This document shows positions 22,116-33,182 of a stretch of DNA of 64,000 bases, piece after piece. The notes beneath the pieces were generated by a model. It ran no database searches. It was not told where the DNA came from and saw nothing but the letters and a program-made list of their open reading frames with translations. Positions within the stretch are counted from its first letter, which is position 1; each line of letters starts with the position of its first letter. A program made the position numbers and the translations under genes. Location of the stretch: NCBI GenBank assembly GCA_015143295.1, contig CM026571.1, forward strand, positions 34,500,505-34,564,504, read 5' to 3'. The stretch is from Tetracentron sinense (taxonomy: Eukaryota > Streptophyta > Magnoliopsida > Trochodendrales > Trochodendraceae).

Positions 22116-22915
22116 AGAAATATCTAGCTCCTTTCAGTTGATCAAACAAGTCGTCTATCCTTGGCAACGGATAACGATTCTTAATAGTGACTTTATTCAA
22201 CTGTCTGTAGTCAATGCACATTCTCATCGACCCATCCTTCTTCTTCACGAAGAGAATCGGAGCTCCCCATGGCGACACACTTGGTCGGATAAAACCAAGT
22301 TGTTGTAATTCTTCAATTTGCTTTTTCAGTTCCTCTAGTTCTATTGGGGCCATTCTATACAGTGCTCTTGAAATCGGAGCTGTGCTCGGAGTAAGCTTTA
22401 TCACAAACTCGATCTCTCGATCAGGAGACAATCCGGGAAGTTTCTTCAGAAACACACCCAAAAAATCACTTACCACCGGAATGGCTGAGGAGTTTTGTGC
22501 TTCGGGGTTCGCTAAACTCAAAGCTGCAAGACGAGCGATATCTCTTTCCCTCAATCCTCGAAAGTGAAATGGCTTTACTCATTCCGGCTTAAAATTCACC
22601 ATCTTCTCAAAACATGCTACATGCCCGTGGTGAGTTGACAGCCAATCCATCTAGAGGATGACATCGAAGTCCAAGTCTTGAAAATTCAAGATGATAAGGT
22701 CAGCTAACAGCTTGTTCTACCCCACTTGAACCACACTATCCTTGTATATTCGGTTCGTATCAACTGACTTGCCAAGCAGAGTCTCAATGGTTAACTCCCA
22801 CTCTAACAAAGTAGACTCATTTGAAAAGTCTTCGCAAAATTGGGTGAGACAAAAGAGTGAGTGGATCCTGTGTCGATCAATACTTGGGCTAGACACTCGT
22901 TCAGTAACAAGGCGC
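22116..22915 (-). pseudogene. D: Gypsy protease and N-terminal RT
   Basis: The coding order begins right after the candidate splice acceptor with [23 protein letters not shown] at about 22872 is the aspartic protease active site. It continues through [20 protein letters not shown] to the RT N-terminus ([20 protein letters not shown], then [20 protein letters not shown]). S5 cuts the RT just after FDQLKGA. Frameshifts and a stop (for example near 22650) disable it. It is close in sequence to A and B. Confidence 0.88.
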
Positions 22916-23054
22916 CTGTGCGATTAAATAACTCCCATCAATAGATTTCAAACAAGAACATACATAATGCATAAGTATCATATTGTACACACACAACCAA
23001 TCATATCATATAATCGTAAGTATTTATAACTTAAATTTCGTTATTGTTGCGTAC
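22916..23054 (-). other. D: candidate 139-bp intron between gag and protease
   Basis: Minus strand CAAG|GTACGC ... TCGCACAG|GCGCC. Removal joins GAT GCC GTG CAA G to GC GCC TTG TTA, restoring the reading Q-G-A-L-L into the protease, phase 1. Without splicing, Gag ends QGTQQ-stop. Equivalent segments in A and B have the same boundaries but little sequence similarity inside. Confidence 0.65.
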
Positions 23055-24288
23055 CTTGCACGGCATCATCTGATGCACTTGCATCCCGCTCTGACAGGGC
23101 AAAGACTCGGCCCTGAGTTGCTTGATGAGGTGACCATGTAGAATGTGAGGGTCTTGAAGCCTGTGAAGAGCTCTGCTAAGATGACTACCTAACAGGGGGC
23201 CTACTCCCTTGAGATTGAGATGGTAGATGACATCGGGGACAATCTTGAATCATGTGGCCTTGATCCCTACAATGTAAACAGCTTCCCGTCACCTTTCTAT
23301 AGTCGCCGGCCAAATGCCTCCTTCCGTAATAAGTACAAGGCTCATACGAGTATGCGGAGGGTGTATATCCCGTGGCCTAAGGTAATACAGAGCGAGGAGC
23401 CTGAGTAGTAGATGGGCGTAGAGCCGGTGGAGCAAAAGTGCGAGTAGCCTGTGATGTAGAATACATCCTTTGTGACTGAGCTAGCCCTGCGGACTGGTAT
23501 GACATAGTCCTAGCTCTCTTCTCTACTGAGCCACTAGACTGGCCCTTCTCCATTACTCTTCTCTTGAAAAATTCTTCAGAATTCGACTCTGCCAAGAGTG
23601 CTTTATTTACTACTTCAGCATATGTCTCATGCCGAAACATTGAAACTCGATCCTTGAGGTAGGCCTTCAACCTTCTCTCAAATTTTTGGGCTTTCATAGC
23701 CTCTGTTGCTATCATGTGCGGAACAAACCTGGATAGCTCCGAGAACTTGGCTTCATAAGCCGCCACTAACATATTACCTTGCTCCAAGGTAATGAATTCT
23801 ACTTCATTCTTCTCCCTTGCTCCTATAGGGAAGTACTTCTTATAAAACACGTCCAAAAATTCTCCCCATGTCAATTCTTGGCCTTGTCGGGTCAAATCTC
23901 AGGTCCTAAGTGCGGACCTCCACCAATGATTGGCCTCACCTTTAACCATAAAGGCGGCCCAAGTAACCCTTTCTGCCTCAGTATGAGATAGCACTGAGAA
24001 TATCTTTTCAAGCTATCTAATCCATCCTTCTGCTACTAGCGGATCAATGCTTACACCAAACACTAGAGGCCTCATCCTCCGAAAAGCTACTATTCCGGCT
24101 TGTGCTCGATTTGGAGTAGCTATAAGTGTGTCGACAGGAGGAGGTGTAGGTTGCCTAGCTGCTAACATGGCCAAAGTCTCGGCTATGGATGTGAAAGCTT
24201 GAGTAAATTCGGGTTGATTATCACCCGATGGAGCCTCACTTCCATTACCCCTTGTGTTGTATCCATGACTCCGTGTACCACGCCTCAT
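23055..24288 (-). pseudogene. D: Gypsy gag
   Basis: Start MRRGTRSHGYNTRGNG at 24288; the frame upstream of this ATG is leader. The retrotransposon-gag domain follows in two blocks (FRRMRPLVFGVSIDPLVAEG, then WGEFLDVFYKKYFPIGAREK through FSELSRFVPHM and FERRLKAYLKDRV). Then comes a Ser/Thr/Pro-rich linker and a CCHC knuckle near 23240-23280 (CLHCRDQGHMIQDC, all ligands present). Stops near 24015 and 23897 and a frame change after 23377 break it. The end reads into ASDDAVQ at the candidate splice donor. Confidence 0.85.
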
Positions 24289-24593
24289 GATTACTCCTAA
24301 GGACGACAGTACAGCATGAGTCCAACTTGGATACACTTTTAGTAACAATTTCATAATTCACTCAATACATATTCATTAAGCATAGAACAATGCACACATG
24401 GTATATATAACAATGGCATAACATACAATCCGTGTTCCTAGCATAGGTCACTAAGTTCGGTTGAAGTTCAACCTATTTTGACTAAGACTAACTCGTTAGT
24501 CCATACTTGGAATACAACTCTTTAAGGTGACTATAATGCCTTGTTCAATCCTGGTATTAGTTCTAAGTGACCCTAGGGACTGTAATGCCTAGA

Positions 24594-24605
24594 GCTCTGA
24601 TACCA
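24594..24605 (-). other. D: primer-binding site, initiator-Met tRNA
   Basis: Minus strand TGGTATCAGAGC separated from the LTR end by GAAG. It has the same arrangement as A. Confidence 0.9.
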
Positions 24606-24884
24606 CTTCTGTCGCGCCCCAAAATACCCCCTAGGAGTTAAGGGATACTTTAGTCGTGACTATACTTAACCTGTCAAACCATCCTGTAATGAACAAGGCT
24701 AACATAATGCAGTAACGACATTAATCAGAGTGCGGAAGCTAAAACATGAGTGCGAAAGCATAAACCAACTTTTTCTTTAACCATGGTCAGTATTCCAAGT
24801 GTACATATACAAGACATAATCATAAATGTAAAGGTGGATATGCCCACCTATCAAAATACAAAAGAACTATCGAGCCCACTATGC

Positions 24885-25025
24885 TCAACAATAATCTAAA
24901 TACGGCCACACGTCTAAATCTTTATCCGCTTGCGAATGCATTGGGATCAGTGGCTCCCTCTCCTCGGCGTATTCTTCCTCAACCCAAGGCTCAGGGTCAA
25001 GGGCATCCACAGTACCTGCCGACAT
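24885..25025 (-). CDS. D LTR: conserved 46-residue small ORF, PWVEEEY family
   Basis: ATG at 25025 to TGA at 24885, beginning MSAGTVDALDPEPWVEEEYA. The core PWVEEEY is coded CCT TGG GTT GAG GAA GAA TAC, against CCA TGG GTG GAG GAG GAG TAC in S1, so four of seven codons differ and all four changes are silent. The C-terminal half differs from the S type and ends ...YLDYC, comparable to ...DFDIC in B. The hairpin lies just upstream. Confidence 0.45.
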   Translation of the reverse strand: MSAGTVDALDPEPWVEEEYAEEREPLIPMHSQADKDLDVWPYLDYC

Positions 25026-25437
25026 AAATGTACAACTAAGTATGGAATACTCAGCGAGTACAAGCTACTAGCTAGCAATAGTAATAACGGAATAGAAAGA
25101 TAATAATTACAGACAACTCACAACATAGAATTTAAAGCAATGCTATGATTCATGACATGCATGGAATGATGCGACAACCTCGGATGAAAATCATACTTTA
25201 AAAGCTATGTCTTGTTTTTAAAAATAACTTTTCATGTGTTTCGAAACGTGCTTGTCATGTTTTAAAAACTGTGTTTGGTCTTGGTCTCGTTCATAAGAAT
25301 CAGGCATGTATCATGTCTTGCTTGGAATCACGTGTCTTGCTTGTCTTGACTTGACTTAACTTGCCTTGTTTTCTTGTGAGCCAGATGTTAGTGCCCTTGA
25401 AGCAACTTGTGTTCCAGGAATATAAATTCCCTTCAAC

Positions 25438-25462
25438 GAATATATATATATATATATATATA
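25438..25462. repeat. (TA)n microsatellite in D LTR
   Basis: About 12 TA units followed by tagatatag. Confidence 0.95.
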
Positions 25463-26564
25463 GATATAGAAAAGGGTACACTAACATCCTTGACCAACCC
25501 GTTGTCCGGCTTGATCAGTTGTTTTCTTGTGAGACAGGTATGACATATCTTACGATATGCCCTACCCTTGACCAGCCCGATGTCTGGCTTTATCCACCCG
25601 CTTGTTTACTTGTGAGCCAGGTATGACATATCCGGAGATATGCCCTACCCTTGACCAGCCGATGTCCAGCTTTATCATTCATTTCGTGAATCACATTTGT
25701 TGTTCTTATTGTTTCTTTCAAATACTTATACTTTAAAAACATTGGTTCATGCATGCATGCGTGCTTGTGTGCGACAATTCGTGAAAATCATACTAGCATA
25801 AGTAATTGAAAAGGGAAAACATGTAACATCCTAATCCTACTTAAATCATATGATATGTAAGCAATAGAGAAAACATTACATCAACGTTAGTATTTCAAGA
25901 AGAATTACGCGATTCGTGCTTTCATAATCTTCATTAAACTCATTTTATTCTCATTTAGGCATTTTATCGAACACTTGATAAGCATCACATTCGTAGTCCT
26001 TTGATTTGAGTTTCTTAGTTCATATATTTCAACAACACGAGGGGTGTGTTTATTATGAATACAATGCCCTTCCAACATTTTCCTTCACACAACATTCATC
26101 ACACCATACGGCATCCAATCGCCTAAGCCAACCATACATACATCCCACACCATTCACCTTTCTCTTGTTTATAATTAGGGAAAATATTATACTTCAAGAA
26201 AAGAAAGAACACAAGATAGAATCATCATTTTCAAAAGAAAACCCTAGTTATTACTAAGCTAGTTAGTAAGGTGTACTAACCTTGAAGATTTCTCCCAATG
26301 TTGAAGAAAACCCTTGATTTGAAACCTTCAAGCTCGATAGAGGAGGGTCTTTGCTTAAAGGAGATCAAAGCTTGAACTCCCCTTACCCCAAATCCAAAAC
26401 CATAGTTCTTCCCTTCTTCTTTCTCCCAAAATCCCCAAAAATGTAAGCTTGAGGGTTTATGAACCCTCAACCCACGAATTTGGGCTTATATAGAAAAATG
26501 GGTGGTCAAATGACCATCCTACCCTTAAAATTTCGGCAAAACAAACCAAATTGGGCAAGGTACC

Positions 26565-26747
26565 CGAGGAGCGGTTGATTGGTCCAAAAACCTCTCTCTG
26601 GAAAATTTCCCCATACAAGTTTAGTGTAACACCGGTCGACCAGTCATTAGAGAGGTAGATCAGTAGGCGAGCGGTTGATCGGTCAAGAGCACCGATCGAT
26701 CGGTAGTGGATGGGTCGACCGGTCATGGCACCGGTCGATCGGTTGGT
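26565..26747. repeat. D LTR: CCGATCGATCGG / CCGGTCGACC dyad cluster
   Basis: It includes ACCGATCGATCGGT, ACCGGTCGACC, GGTCGACCGGTC and ACCGGTCGATCGGT. The cassette CTCTCTGGAAAATTTCCCC, then ATACAA, lies at about 26593-26619. The cluster is 70-260 bp upstream (minus sense) of the TATA box. Confidence 0.8.
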
Positions 26748-26956
26748 CTGTGTTTTTCCCATTTTTGTTTTTTTCTCTTATTTTTAACACTAATGAATTT
26801 TTCCCACCTTTCTCATATAACCTAATTGGACCTTGGAAACTTTCTTAAGACTTTAACATAATTTAAACACATCATTCCTCAAAATGGGAACACCATAACT
26901 CTTGATCATTAAGAATCAACCAATCCTTTGTCATGCAAAAGTTTAGGGGTTCTACA

Positions 26957-28410
26957 AAAACGCCTTCCAAGATTTATTCTCCATGCGATCATCATCTTCA
27001 ATCTTTAATTCGATTTCTCCATAAAAAAAATCAGCAACTCCTAATACTAAGATTACATCATATTCAAAATAAGAAACCTTGAGAAACCACCCAAAATAGG
27101 GTGCTCAAGAGGAGTACAACCCATAAGAAGAAAGAGAAGAGAATAGAATTGAGAGAGAGAAGAAGACATGATCATGGAACCTATCCAACATTCAATGAGA
27201 AAATAAATTAATCATTCATCAACTATGAATAATAACATGGCATGACAAATATCTTAGAAAGTCCATAACTTCAACAAGGGTTTTGGCTAACCTTAGGGAA
27301 ACTCTTTCCCCTATGGTTAAGGCCACTATTAACATTTAATAAAAAAACCCTAAAGCAATTAATAAAGCAAGCATGTCTAGGGATTTAGATTATCATTAAA
27401 AGAAAACTGTTTTCCTTTAATGCTTGGGAAATCATTGAGAGAAACAATTTCTCTAAGATTTTAATCTAACCCTAAAATTCATCCTTTACATTCCTCAATT
27501 GATAAACAAATAAAAACACCATATTAAATTCGGCTAGCCTAGGGATATCATCCCTTCCATATTATTTTGATCTAATAAATATTACAAGACCAAAATAAAA
27601 ATCAGCAAATTGCTAAAATTTTAATATCAACGTATATTGATTCCAAAAATAAATTCAAAATCAATAATAGATGAATTCAAAAAATTTCCATAAGGGTCAA
27701 CTGCTTTAGGAATTATTTGATTTAACAATTAAATAAAATAATACCCTAAAAATAGTATTAAATGTCCATAAAATAATTGATCTCTATCAATTAAAATTCA
27801 CTTAAGATAAAACCTTTTATCTCACCCAATGGCATTTATGTAATTACTCAATTAATCAAATAAAAACTTATAAATACTATGTTGCTGGTATTTCTGAGCA
27901 CATTTAATTGATCTAAATCAACTACAATTATTATGGTATTATTCCCATAAACCTTTTAGGGGACCATAAATGATATCATAATTAACATTTAATTAAATGA
28001 TAGCTCGTGGACTCGAAGGTGATAATTAAACAATTTAATTAAATCTCAACCCGTGCTCTTGAATCAAATAATTAAATGATAGCCCGTTAAATGATTTAAT
28101 AGCATCCTATGCTCTCAAATAAAATATAGAATTAAGGAAAATTTTGAAAGCCTCTTAGAAAATTAATTTAGCAAACTCCTTTTCCCGCTTTAGATTTTCG
28201 ATTGATGTTTTCACCTTCAAAATGATTTATTCTAGAAAAACTTTCTTCACGAAAGTTGTAGATCTTTTCGACGGCTTCGAAAAGATTTACTTATAGACCA
28301 AAATTGGACTTCTGGTCACAAAGTTATGGCCAAAATACTGAACTATATCGATTCTCATAATCTAATACAAATCCGAAAATCCATGAATCAAATCAAATCG
28401 AAACTACACT
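26957..28410 (-). mobile_element. E': Copia internal region, degenerate and AT-rich
   Basis: 26957-27195 is the reverse complement of E 2800-3050, at roughly 80-85 percent by eye. The rest up to 28410 has no recognisable coding sequence. A block near 28250-28330 (gaaagttgtagatctttt) resembles phrases in the C1 and C2 LTRs near 9505 and 36070. It is cut on the left by the D LTR. Confidence 0.55.
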
Positions 28411-28710
28411 ACTCCCTCTGCTCTTCCTCCCCCTGATTTGCCCCGTTTAGCCCAGACCGCTCGTATCTCTCTCACCCCACTTGAGGTTGAGGAGTTTGCT
28501 CCCAAAATTCAACAAGTAATAGACTGGTTTGGACAACTTCAAGCTATCGATCTTCAAAGTATTGAGCCTGCACTTAAAGCAAATACTGAAGGTGACAATT
28601 TAAGAAAGGATCTGCCTGAAATATTTGAGAATAGAGAGGACATGTTAGATGCTGTTCCAGTCTATGAGGATCCATATATTAAAGTTCCCAAGGTCTTGAA
28701 CAAGGAGTAA
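28411..28710 (+). pseudogene. GATC: GatC fragment: organellar glutamyl-tRNA(Gln) amidotransferase subunit C, 5'-truncated copy
   Basis: From about 28411 the open frame reads [19 protein letters not shown], followed by [20 protein letters not shown] and ending [13 protein letters not shown]. It covers nearly the whole GatC domain and keeps the typical plant C-terminus. GatC is the small subunit that stabilises GatA/GatB in the complex converting Glu-tRNA(Gln) to Gln-tRNA(Gln) in plastids and mitochondria. The frame is intact over about 93 codons, but no ATG precedes it: an in-frame TGA lies at 28384. There is no convincing AG acceptor near the 5' edge, and the transit peptide part is missing. 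It lies inside Copia E', antisense to it. Most likely it is a captured or retrocopied fragment. A true last exon with an unseen upstream exon is less likely. Confidence 0.8.
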
Positions 28711-29047
28711 TGTTGTTTAGAATGATGGTGCAAGGCAGAAACCAGGTCTTCTTTGGGAACGGAAAATAAATCAATTGGGAGAGGTGTAATGTTAATACAA
28801 GGGAGGGATATGTATGTTTTAAGGTGAGATGCTATTTTTTTTTAATGAAATTGGAATGACTGTGATGGTTTAATCTTCAAGGATGCTTAAGCAAGAGGTG
28901 TCAAACACCATGGGATTTATTAATTCACATTTAATAAAAAAAAACCCCATTAATATGTGTTGGCCTAAATCTCTATGGGTACCTAATTGATTTTAATCAA
29001 AGGGAAAACATGCAATAACACCATAAAATTAATAGATCATAAGATAG
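28711..29047. other. GatC 3' UTR-like tail and E' leader
   Basis: No gene. The first 150-170 bp may be the copied GatC 3' untranslated region; I see no poly(A) tail. The part from about 28880 to 29047 should be the leader of E' between primer-binding site and captured fragment. The join cannot be placed exactly. Confidence 0.4.
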
Positions 29048-29060
29048 GCTCTGATACAAC
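29048..29060 (-). other. E': primer-binding site
   Basis: Minus strand TTGTATCAGAGC, one base away from the canonical initiator-Met site TGGTATCAGAGC. It lies adjacent to the LTR end. Confidence 0.75.
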
Positions 29061-31303
29061 TGAAAGACATGAATATAAAAAAATTTCAAAAAACAGATTT
29101 TTAATTCAAACTAGATTTTGATCTAATCAAAATCTTCCCAAGGGTCATCTTATAATCATATTAAATCATGGTGTGAGAAACCATACTTACAAAGGTTCTC
29201 AAGTGAGAAACCATGCTCTAATGATGGTAGAAACTCTTCCTTTTCTTTTTCTTCTTCTTCCTTTTTCCTTTTCTCTTTGCTTTGAAGATCAACACAATGG
29301 AGGATGATCAAATCCATAACCTCAAACGTAGGAGAACAAGGGGTGATCGTACGGTTACTATGGGAGTAAGAGGGGAGGACGTCCAGCCCTAAAAGGAGAG
29401 AGAAGGACGTCCAAACCTGGGTAGAGGAGTGAGAGGGGCACCCACCTTTTTGGGAGGATTAGCTTCTATGTGTTTCAAAAGAAAAACCCCATATTTATAA
29501 GCATTAGTGGAGATCTACTCAAATAGGGTTTTCTAATTTGACTCTAACACATACTAATCTAATTAGATGTGTTTAGAGACAAATAGAAAGCATTCCTAAT
29601 CCAATTAGGATTCCCTATCCTAATCCAAATCATATTAGATTAGGTTTCCTCTTTAGTCTAGGATTATAATTTTCAATTAGAATCTTTTCCCTTATCTAAT
29701 TCCTAATTAGATTAGGTTTCCTCTTTCCAATCTAATTCCTAATAGATTAGGAGACTTTCCTTTTATGAAGGATTCCTTTCTAATTATAATTAGACTAGGA
29801 CTCCTTTCTAATTTCAAATTAGAAATAGGTTTCCTTTCTAATTCTAATTAGACTAGGATTCCTTTTTATCTATTAACTAATTCCAAATTAGTAAGTAATA
29901 AAATTTGGAAAGAAGAGAGAGAGTGGGACGTCCCACCCTAAGTGGGTCCCACTCCCATACACCCATGCTCATTATTTAATTCTCAATTAAATAATATTAA
30001 GAAGAGGGAGAGGAGTGGGCGTTCCACTCTAGGTGGGTCCCACTCTTATACACCCTAATCCTTTTTTTCTTTGGATTTTTATATCGTATATGAATGAGAG
30101 CTTTGCTATACCATATAGCACCATCATTAATCATAGAGAAAATTAATTAATTTAATTCATAACTAAATTAAATATCTTTAGAAGATTCTTGTGTGTGGGA
30201 TCTAAAGGGATCTCATATCTCCAACTGTGGGACCCACTAGCTTCCATAAGATGGAACCCTAGTGTACCTTGGAAACAATTTTCCAATTTCTCCATTACTG
30301 GGGTAGTTGAATTTTATCAAAACCCCTGGACTTCCACAAATCATAAATTCAAACATCACCTCATTACGATATAACCATCGGAGATTAGAGAATTGCTTGC
30401 AAGTATTATCTCACAATATATTTACAAATAAATCATTCCACAATCCGATATCACGTACAAGCTTCCAAGATTGGAACAAGTCCACTGTCTAGTCCCTATC
30501 TTATGAATAGAACTCTTTCTCATGAATACTTTTTCATTGAACTGAACTTCCAAAACACTTTTGAAGAAACATTAGAAATGAACTAACATATACATATACT
30601 TTTCTATATTGAAAATATCAACTTCGATAAAGACCATTTTACCGAAAAGCACCAGTACTGGATTTTGAGTTCGGTTAAACAAGTATCATCTTGATATTAT
30701 TATCCCCAATTAAGGAGTAGTGGATTCCTTATTGAGTGTTTACACACTTCTCCAAATATTGTGGACATAACCCAACGTACCCGGAGTTAGTCCTGTGTAT
30801 TGAACATATCCGATTGGCACATCAAAGCCATGTAGAGAGATGTTTGAGAAGATGTTAACCTCTCAAGTCTAAGGATAATTTATCGAATGGATAACTCTAA
30901 TACAATCTTGATAGTATATTCTATAGGGTATCCACTAGTGACCCCTTTCAGTATTATGTACTTACTTCATATACTCACATGTTAGTCAAGAGTCAACACT
31001 CTGTGAATGAGATTCATCACACAATCTTATAGAACTACACATGTGCAAGCCATGATGAAGTACGATGCCCAACCAGTACTCTAGAGGTTTCGAACAATAT
31101 TAGGTTTACAAGGAACTGAAAAATCATATCTCCTCGCAACCTTTGCATGATTTTCCTATAATGTTATCTCTGGAACTTTATGTCATTATCAAATGAGACA
31201 GTAATTATTATAAATACCCTTTATAGTTGGTTGAGTGAATATGATACTTCTCAAATCAACTTAAAAAAGTCTTTTATTGGCTTCCGATAGCATATATGTC
31301 CCA
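29061..31303 (-). mobile_element. E': Copia 5' LTR, about 2.24 kb
   Basis: Minus-sense start TGGGACATATATGC at 31303 and end ...GTCTTTCA at 29061. It is homologous over its first kilobase to the E LTR (6474 onwards) in the opposite orientation. It contains dyads TGGGACGTCCCA (about 29928) and AGTGGGTCCCACT (about 29941), with related copies near 30020 and 30225. No coding sequence. Confidence 0.78.
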
Positions 31304-31439
31304 TAGTACTCACATGGGGTGAGATCAGACCGAGCATAGTTCTGGCACATGAGCCCATGCCAAGGCTAGGGGAGTGTGTGTGTGCACCGAGGTGGCTAAT
31401 GGTCTAGCCTGGGGGCTAGGGTTGGTTGACCAGGGAGGT

Positions 31440-31690
31440 CAAGTGCATGGTCTTAGGGTGTGGGCCCGGAGGCCAAGGGTTAAGCTCGGAGGCTTAGGAT
31501 TGGGGCCGGTGGCCAAGGAATGGGGAACGGAGGCCAAGAGATGGGCTCGCTAGGTCAAGATTGGGCCCAGAAGCCAAAGGCTAGCCGGTAGGCTAAGGTT
31601 TTAGTCCGGTAGACTAAGGTTGGGTCCGGTAGGGCGGATTTTAGCCCGGTAGGCTAGGAGGTGGGCCCAGAGGCCTAAGGTTACTTAACC
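31440..31690. repeat. T LTR: ~25-bp degenerate repeats, each with an internal dyad
   Basis: Successive units carry GGCCCGGAGGCC, GCTCGGAGGC, GGCCGGTGGCC, TAGCCGGTAGGCTA, TAGTCCGGTAGACTA and TAGCCCGGTAGGCTA. Arm changes are matched on the other side (AGTC with GACT, AGCC with GGCT). Confidence 0.8.
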
Positions 31691-31977
31691 GGAGTTAAGA
31701 GATGAGTTAAAAATGGTTTGGGATGCTAACCATGGTTAAAAAATGGTTCAATTTTAGGTTTTTGGTCCATTTTACATTTTTTAGATTTTTAGGGATATTT
31801 TGGATTTTTTCGAAGGTTAAATAATTTTAACCATGGTTAAAAGTTAACTGGGATTAAGTTTAACCCTAATTAAGGATCCGGTCAATTCAGGGGTAGGCCT
31901 AGATAACATGGCAGGACCTAGAATGGCCTCCTACCTAGTCTAGGCCCAATGCAAGGTCCAAATAAATGGAAACTAGA

Positions 31978-33182
31978 ATTGGCGGTATACTGTTCACCGC
32001 CAATTCCAATTATTCATAGAATCAGAATGGCGGTGGATTGTGTACGGCCATTCCCAATTTTCTGTAAATGGATTTGTCAGACTGGGGAGAGGTTAGATAT
32101 GATGCTCAAGGGGTTTATGGCCCTTGGAGGTGTTCAGGGGAAGTCCTGGGCCTGGTTTGGTCCTTTGGTCTTGTCTAGATTGGGCCCAGTGGGTTTATTT
32201 ATAGTGAGAAATAGGATACACAGAATGTCAATAAATTGTTTACCGATATTTTAGGCAATCTCCAAATTAGTTCATTTTAACCCTAGTTAAGTTGCTCTGG
32301 TTAGCCTGGAAAGACCAGGGAAGATGGGGGGAGATCTCAGGGACCTAGCCCATCCCCTGGAATGGACTAGGGGCCTAAAAAATGAGGCTTGGAGCCACTG
32401 AAATGGGAAAGCCTAGAAATGGCGGTACTGTATTTACAGCCATTTCTGGATTTTTCTAGAAACTAGATTTTTTTCCCCTAGGCTACAAATCAGGCCTACC
32501 CAGGGTATTCCTTATAGATTTAAGTATACCCTAGGAGCTTGGGGGAGTTTGAGGCATAGCCTTGAAGGCATGCAAGCTCACATACGATCGGAACCAGTTT
32601 TTATCTTTATGGGAGGGTCCCCATGCCTATAGGAAAGGCAAGGGGACCCCTACCCTTGGATTTGGTGCAACACAGAAGGTCCCCTAGAATAGGACCAGGA
32701 GCTCACAATGTTTTACAAAAGAGAAAGGGGGGTAGGGGAGGACCCTACCCTACTGGTCTGCCTCCGACGGTAGTGGTGGTAGTGGAGCTCGCGATGGTGA
32801 AGGCTGATGTGGTGCTCGAGGTGCTCAAGAGCAGCTGAAGGTGTCCACATGAGTTTTATACTTCGGATTTTCGTAGAGGTTTCTCAGAGGAGAGTTCATA
32901 TCCCTATAGAAATTTGGATTTTTTTTTATCCCCTTAAGCATGATGATGGGTTTGATTTTATAGGAGAGGGACTAGGGACCTGAAGGGGATTGTGACAGAG
33001 GTGGGTGGGGTCTCAGAGGCATGGGAGGCTTGCCAGGGGAGTGCATGAGGCACTGAAGAGGGCAGAGTTTGCATAAAATGCAAACTCTAGGAATGACGAT
33101 AATTCTAGTACTGTCATTACCCCGTAAAGCAAAATGATAAATGGTGGTAGAAACTCTACCGCCATTCCTGGACTTTTCCAAA
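31978..33182. repeat. T LTR: dispersed AATGGCGGTA...TACCGCCATT-type hairpins
   Basis: Five related inverted repeats of about 30 bp, near 31979, 32028, 32417, 33092 and 33145. Examples are TGGCGGTA-ctgttca-CCGCCA and GGTGGTAGAAACTCTACCGCC. Some copies have imperfect arms. Confidence 0.7.

Larger units (their letters stand above)
24610..26956 (-). mobile_element. D: 5' LTR, 2347 bp
   Basis: Plus strand TGTCGCGCCCC...GGGGTTCTACA, next to the primer-binding site. It has a TATA box (CTATATAAGCCC on minus, about 26485-26494), a dyad cluster at 26565-26747, a (TA)n run and a complete PWVEEEY frame. To the right is E' sequence (AAAAC...). The matching left duplication cannot be tested because the D 3' end is missing. 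Confidence 0.9.

Noticed and set aside
28387-28710. GatC as a normal functional gene
   Set aside because: No ATG in frame after the TGA at 28384, no transit peptide, no acceptor AG near the edge, and LTR-element sequence on both sides.
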